Both the position numbers and the translations under genes were made by a program. From Poriferisodalis sp965231925 (lineage in GTDB: Bacteria > Actinomycetota > Acidimicrobiia > Acidimicrobiales > Poriferisodalaceae): a stretch of DNA of 64,000 bases. Of the stretch, positions 60,803 through 64,000 are shown in pieces (within the stretch, counting starts at the first letter, position 1; each line of letters opens with the position of its first letter). The notes below the pieces were generated by a model that made no database searches, was not told the origin of the DNA, and saw nothing but the letters and a program-made list of their open reading frames with translations. The DNA lies in the NCBI GenBank assembly GCA_965231925.1, contig OZ246894.1:4464001-4528000 (forward strand), written 5' to 3'.

Positions 60803-61594
60803 ATGGCAGCACCGCCTCAGGCTCGCGAGCTTCCGGGAACGAAGAGCCGGTTTGCCGGCCTCGCGCGATCGAGAGCAGGTCGGTTCGTCGAGGACCAATG
60901 GCGTGGCATTCTCTTCGGCCTCTTCGCGGCGTACGCCGTCGGCGCGGCCGTGTTCGTGCTCGCAGGCGGCGCCCAGCCCGCGATGACCTCGCTGGTGGCG
61001 ATGGAAGCCGAAGTGGAAAGCGGCGAAGTCGGCGTCGCCGCCGGCCAAGCCTCTCCCGACGACTCAGCTTCCTCCCAAGGGGCGGCGACCGACGCGACGC
61101 AAACCCCTTCGACAACGGCCGCGGCGACCGAACCCCCTGCGGCGTGCAGTGACATCAACCCCGTCGATCACGACGTGAATCCGGGCCTCACCGGCGTGCA
61201 CGCGCTGGAATTTGTCACGCTCGAAGAACAACCGGCAGCGTTCGCCGGGTACGAAGGCTGCCCGCTCATCGTGAATTTCTTCGCGTCGTGGTGTGTGCCG
61301 TGCGTCACCGAGATGCCCGACTTCGAGCGTTTCTGGAATGCCCACGGCACACAGGTTGCGGTGCTGGGGCTAGCGGCGAATGATCGGCTGGAAGACGCCA
61401 TTGCTACGGTGGCTGACCGAGGCGTGACGTATCCCACCGGGCTCGATGAGGGCGAGCTGTTCATCGACTTCGGGGGGCTGGGCATGCCTACAACAGTGTT
61501 CGTGTCGCCCGAAGGCCAGATCCTCGAAACACACAGCGGCCTGCTCACTCTCGAAGACATCACCACCCGCGCAACGGAGCACTTCGGGCTATAG
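60803..61594 (+). CDS. TlpA/ResA-like membrane-anchored thiol-disulfide protein
   Basis: 263 aa. One membrane helix (about 34-57, GILFGLFAAYAVGAAVFVLAG), a Ser/Thr/Ala-rich linker (about 75-112), and a thioredoxin domain outside the membrane with FFASWCVPCVTEMPDF (CxxC) and GMPTTVFVSPEG (cis-Pro). Reduces apocytochrome c or other exported thiols. It precedes ccdA, which would supply electrons. Fits the many c-type cytochromes encoded earlier. Confidence 0.88.
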   Translation: MAAPPQARELPGTKSRFAGLARSRAGRFVEDQWRGILFGLFAAYAVGAAVFVLAGGAQPAMTSLVAMEAEVESGEVGVAAGQASPDDSASSQGAATDATQTPSTTAAATEPPAACSDINPVDHDVNPGLTGVHALEFVTLEEQPAAFAGYEGCPLIVNFFASWCVPCVTEMPDFERFWNAHGTQVAVLGLAANDRLEDAIATVADRGVTYPTGLDEGELFIDFGGLGMPTTVFVSPEGQILETHSGLLTLEDITTRATEHFGL

Positions 61595-61619
61595 GCCCGA
61601 AGCAACAACACAGCGGGCC

Positions 61620-61652
61620 ATGAGCCCGAAGCAACAACACAGCGGGCCATGA
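61620..61652 (+). other. Relay mini-ORF 1 before ccdA (10 aa)
   Basis: Reads MSPKQQHSGP; its stop overlaps the ATG of the next mini-ORF as ATGA. First of three in series. It is not coupled to the tlpA stop, which is TAG, 26 bases upstream. Confidence 0.4.
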
Positions 61653-61681
61653 GCCCGAAGCAACAACACAGCGGGCCATGA
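61649..61681 (+). other. Relay mini-ORF 2 before ccdA (10 aa)
   Basis: Reads MSPKQQHSGP again; start and stop both overlap the neighbouring mini-ORFs as ATGA. Confidence 0.4.
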
Positions 61682-61710
61682 GCCCGAAGGAAGGACACCG
61701 CGGACCATGA
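61678..61710 (+). other. Relay mini-ORF 3 before ccdA (10 aa)
   Basis: Reads MSPKEGHRGP; its stop (61708-61710) overlaps the ccdA ATG (61707-61709). It includes the ribosome-binding site GGAAGGA of ccdA. Confidence 0.4.
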
Positions 61711-62624
61711 ACGGCGCTCGCCTCACCTTCGCCTTCACCGCCGGCATAGTCGCGACGGTCAACCCGTGCGGGTTCGCGATGCTGCCCGCCTACCTGTCGT
61801 TCTTCTTGGGAATCGACAAGCGGGCTGGCGAAGGCAGTTCCCGAGCAGGCGTCGGAAGGGCGTTGGCAACGGGCGCCGTTGTCACTACCGGCATCGTCGT
61901 CGTGTTCGGCGTCGTCGGTATCGCCCTGTCGGCAGGCTTGAGCGCCCTGCGCGACTACGTGCCGTGGGCGGCAATCGTCATCGGGGTCGGACTCATCGCG
62001 CTCGGCGTGGCGATTCTCGCGGGCTTTCGCCTGACGGCATATCTGCCCAAGTTCGAGCGCGGCGCCGCGGGGCGCGACGTGCGCTCGTTGTTCCTGTTCG
62101 GCGTCAGTTATGCAGTGGCATCGGTGTCGTGCGGGTTGGCGACGTTCTTGGTGGTGGTCACCGCATCGGCCGGCGACGACAGCTTCGTCGGCGGCATCGT
62201 GTCGTTCGTGCTGTATGCGCTGGGCATGGGCCTCGTGCTCACCTCGCTGGCAGTCAGCCTGGCGCTGGCCCGCGGCTGGTTGCTCGGCAAGTTGCGAGTG
62301 CTGATGCGTTACACGGACTCCATCGCCGCTGTGCTGATGATTGCCGCAGGCGCCTTCACCATCTGGTACTGGTTCATCGACTTGACCGGCCGCGGCGGCG
62401 ACGGACTGGTGGTGACGGTCGAACGGTGGAGCAGCGGCCTGAGCAACTGGGTCGCCTCCGTCGGTGGGCTGCGGCTGGGTCTGGTGATGAGCATTGTGCT
62501 CGCCATCGGAGGCATGGCAATGCTCGTGTCGGGCCGCGGCGACGACACAGCCACGGTGTCGGGCGTCTCCGGCGAGTCCTCCGGCCCGGAACAAGCGGGC
62601 ACTGCCGCTGAGGTGCTGAACTAA
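61707..62624 (+). CDS. ccdA: CcdA-family thiol-disulfide membrane transporter
   Basis: 305 aa. Six or more membrane helices with the two redox Cys in TVNPCGFAMLPAY (helix 1) and ASVSCGLATFLVV (helix 4). Moves reducing power from cytoplasmic thioredoxin to TlpA/ResA outside. The C-terminal part adds two helices and a Ser/Gly-rich tail. Supports cytochrome c maturation. Confidence 0.9.
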   Translation: MNGARLTFAFTAGIVATVNPCGFAMLPAYLSFFLGIDKRAGEGSSRAGVGRALATGAVVTTGIVVVFGVVGIALSAGLSALRDYVPWAAIVIGVGLIALGVAILAGFRLTAYLPKFERGAAGRDVRSLFLFGVSYAVASVSCGLATFLVVVTASAGDDSFVGGIVSFVLYALGMGLVLTSLAVSLALARGWLLGKLRVLMRYTDSIAAVLMIAAGAFTIWYWFIDLTGRGGDGLVVTVERWSSGLSNWVASVGGLRLGLVMSIVLAIGGMAMLVSGRGDDTATVSGVSGESSGPEQAGTAAEVLN

Positions 62625-62630
62625 GCCACT

Positions 62631-63329
62631 GTGGCACTGCACCTGAAGGACCGCACGCTCCTCGATGCCGAGCGACCCTTCGCCGAGTTGCTGGGCCGTC
62701 CCGGTGTGACCGAGGTATTGCAACTCGGCTCGCGATTCGGCTTCATGGCGTTTCACGGCGGCTGGCTCGAGGAGATCACCGACGACATCGCCACGTCCGC
62801 CGCCGAGCGCAGCGGGGCCTCGATGTACGCCTGCCTGCAAGGCCCCGACGATCAGTGGCACCTGCCCAGCCACTGCTTCGATCCGACCGACTCGCCGGTG
62901 CTGCGCGAGTTCCTCGATCACGTGGACGTCGTGGTGGCAGTCCACGGTTTCGGCAGCCCTCGCTTGCTGCGGGCGGTGCTGCTCGGCGGACGCAATCGGT
63001 TGCTAGCGGCCCACGTCGCGGTGCATCTGATCGGTCGGCTGCCCCACTATGAGATCCTTCACCGTCTCGACGAGATCCCCAAGTCATTGGCCGGCCAGCA
63101 CCCTCGCAACCCGTGCAACCTGCCCAGCGGCGGCGGCGTCCAGATCGAGCTGCCTCCGCGCATCCGCGGCAAGAGCCCGATGTGGACAGGATTCCGTGGT
63201 CCCGGACGCGTCCCGCACCATGAGGCCTTGATCGAGGGGCTGGCGGCAGCGGCTCGCGCCTGGACGCTCTGCGAGAACCCGTCCGTCGAACATCGCGGCC
63301 GCCTTCCCGAGTCTTCGATCGCCGGCTGA
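62631..63329 (+). CDS. Poly-gamma-glutamate hydrolase-family (DUF867) protein
   Basis: 232 aa from GTG 62631, six bases after ccdA. Zinc-peptidase-like features of the family: FMAFHGGWLEEITDDIA (HGGxxE), VVVAVHGFGS (later His) and the PCNLPSGGGVQIELPP segment. Members degrade poly-gamma-glutamate and are common in phages; here it is chromosomal and lies in a plain operon. Substrate uncertain. Confidence 0.75.
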   Translation: MALHLKDRTLLDAERPFAELLGRPGVTEVLQLGSRFGFMAFHGGWLEEITDDIATSAAERSGASMYACLQGPDDQWHLPSHCFDPTDSPVLREFLDHVDVVVAVHGFGSPRLLRAVLLGGRNRLLAAHVAVHLIGRLPHYEILHRLDEIPKSLAGQHPRNPCNLPSGGGVQIELPPRIRGKSPMWTGFRGPGRVPHHEALIEGLAAAARAWTLCENPSVEHRGRLPESSIAG

Positions 63330-63339
63330 GTGATCCCCG

Positions 63340-63753
63340 ATGCCGTCGCGCGTCGCATGGAGGGTGGCGGCGGCGGGGGTCGGCGGCGCTGCCATCCGCT
63401 GGGGCGTCGCCGCACCTCTCGACGACACATGGGCGCTGTTCGTCGTCAATGTCGTCGGATGCGGCATCGTCGGATGGGCCACCGCCCGCCGTGAGCGGAT
63501 CTGGACCCGGCGACTCACGCAATCCAGCATCCCCAGTTCCGGCAGGGTCGACGACGGCCCGTCGCCCTGGTTGACCGTCGGTTTCTGCGGGGCGCTCACC
63601 AGCATGTCGGCACTCGCCCTGCAACTTGCCAGACACCTCGACGACGGCCGCATCGCGACTGCGGGAGCATGGCTCGGTCTGACCATTGCAGCCTGCACTG
63701 CAGCATTCGTGGGGTGCCGCTTTGCCGTTGTCGCCCGCTGGAGGCGATCATGA
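63340..63753 (+). CDS. crcB: Fluoride exporter CrcB/Fluc, subunit 1
   Basis: 137 aa. Four helices with the conserved Asn in FVVNVVGCGIVGW and the central GFCGALTSMSALALQL (family GFCGGLTTFSTF). A hydrophilic stretch between helices 2 and 3 (about 45-70) is longer than usual. Its stop overlaps the start of a second crcB gene as ATGA, the usual heterodimer arrangement. Confidence 0.88.
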   Translation: MPSRVAWRVAAAGVGGAAIRWGVAAPLDDTWALFVVNVVGCGIVGWATARRERIWTRRLTQSSIPSSGRVDDGPSPWLTVGFCGALTSMSALALQLARHLDDGRIATAGAWLGLTIAACTAAFVGCRFAVVARWRRS

Positions 63754-64000
63754 CGGTATTCGCCGTGGTGGTCGGCTTCAGCGTCGCAGCCGCCGCAGGC
63801 ACCCTCGTGCGCTGGCGAGTGAGCACAGCGCTCGGGCCAGGCGGCACGCTGATTGTCAACATCGCCGGCGCCTTCGTTCTGGGCCTGCTCTCCGCCACGT
63901 CGAGCGCTGCCGCGACCATCATCGGCACCGCCGGCCTCGGCGCCCTCACCACCGTGTCGGGCGTCCTGCCCGAGAGCGCTCGCCTCAGCCGAGCCAGCCC
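63750..64000 (+). CDS. crcB: Fluoride exporter CrcB/Fluc, subunit 2 (partial, window edge)
   Basis: 83 codons seen from ATG 63750: helix 1 VVVGFSVAAAAGTLVRWRV, Asn motif LIVNIAGAFVLGLLS, and GTAGLGALTTVSGVL of helix 3. The right end lies outside the window. With subunit 1 it would form a heterodimeric channel that removes F-. Confidence 0.88.
   Translation, partial: MTVFAVVVGFSVAAAAGTLVRWRVSTALGPGGTLIVNIAGAFVLGLLSATSSAAATIIGTAGLGALTTVSGVLPESARLSRAS

Larger units (their letters stand above)
61595..61710 (+). repeat. 29-bp tandem repeats (three identical plus one diverged) before ccdA
   Basis: Identical units at 61595-61623, 61624-61652 and 61653-61681 (GCCCGAAGCAACAACACAGC..., ending GGGCCATGA); the fourth, 61682-61710, is diverged and contains the real ribosome-binding site GGAAGG and the ccdA ATG. 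Every unit ends with ATGA. The 29-bp period is 2 modulo 3. Confidence 0.95.

Noticed and set aside
61595..61710. Possible CRISPR array (29-bp identical repeats)
   Set aside because: The units are directly contiguous with no spacers and lead into a start codon; they are a tandem duplication of a translation start region.

Overview
The window is high-GC, densely coded DNA with actinobacterial markers: a WhiB regulator, an MshA-type mycothiol glycosyltransferase next to a YbjN protein and a phosphoglycerate-mutase-like gene, a proteasome-free but otherwise actinobacterial gene mix, and many GTG starts. A split cytochrome b (b6/subunit IV style) fused into one long operon with a full 14-subunit complex I points to a deep-branching actinobacterium, most likely of the class Acidimicrobiia. 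That placement is inference from gene content.

Layout. 1-5.4 kb (minus strand): a sugar operon with a PTS-type regulator (cut by the window edge), PTS enzyme I, a membrane protein, 1-phosphofructokinase and an unusually long sorbose-phosphate-reductase-like dehydrogenase; every junction is an ATGA/GTGA overlap. 5.5-7.0 kb: a small HTH protein and a lipoprotein with a duplicated domain and Gly/Glu-rich linkers. 7.2-28.8 kb (minus strand): a respiratory superoperon reading membrane protein, ferredoxin, cytochrome b N-part, cytochrome b C-part, Rieske protein, diheme cytochrome c, membrane protein, nuoA-nuoN. 28.8-31.3 kb (plus): a membrane cytochrome c and a geranylgeranyl-reductase-like flavoprotein. 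31.3-38.1 kb: an accessory island with HicBA and a two-gene UvrD-type helicase operon, one gene of which carries a RelE/ParE-like N-terminus and the other of which is split by a complete IS30-family element with a GAG target duplication. 38.2-43.6 kb: haem synthesis (hemA-hemC-hemD-hemL) plus a SAM hydroxide adenosyltransferase. 43.7-50.7 kb: proC, YbjN, mshA, a membrane protein, a MoaD-like protein, an AAA ATPase and a histidine phosphatase. 50.8-56.3 kb: tRNA-Lys(TTT) with a degenerate partial copy beside it, followed by an accessory cluster of toxin-antitoxin systems (AbiE, truncated HipBA, RES/Xre), an IS30 remnant and dut. 56.5-64 kb: potassium channel, oligoribonuclease, MBL hydrolase, whiB followed by an array of C-loop hairpins, TlpA/CcdA thiol-redox genes, a poly-gamma-glutamate-hydrolase-like protein and a paired CrcB fluoride channel.

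Most unusual signal. Most of the longer intercistronic gaps in the operons are tiled exactly by short ORFs whose start overlaps the upstream gene's stop (ATGA, GTGA or TGATG) and whose stop overlaps the downstream gene's start in the same way. I call them relay mini-ORFs. They occur at nuoD-nuoE (two in series), nuoG-nuoH, nuoL-nuoM, nuoM-nuoN, proC-SAM transferase, SAM transferase-small membrane peptide (two in series) and tlpA-ccdA (three in series). Where the gap arose by tandem duplication, the duplication length is congruent to 2 modulo 3 (29, 65, 74 bp, and 26 bp as 2 x 13), the exact condition for keeping a 4-base stop-start overlap. This suggests selection to keep translation coupled across duplicated junctions. 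It is seen in the sequence; its translation and function are not established.
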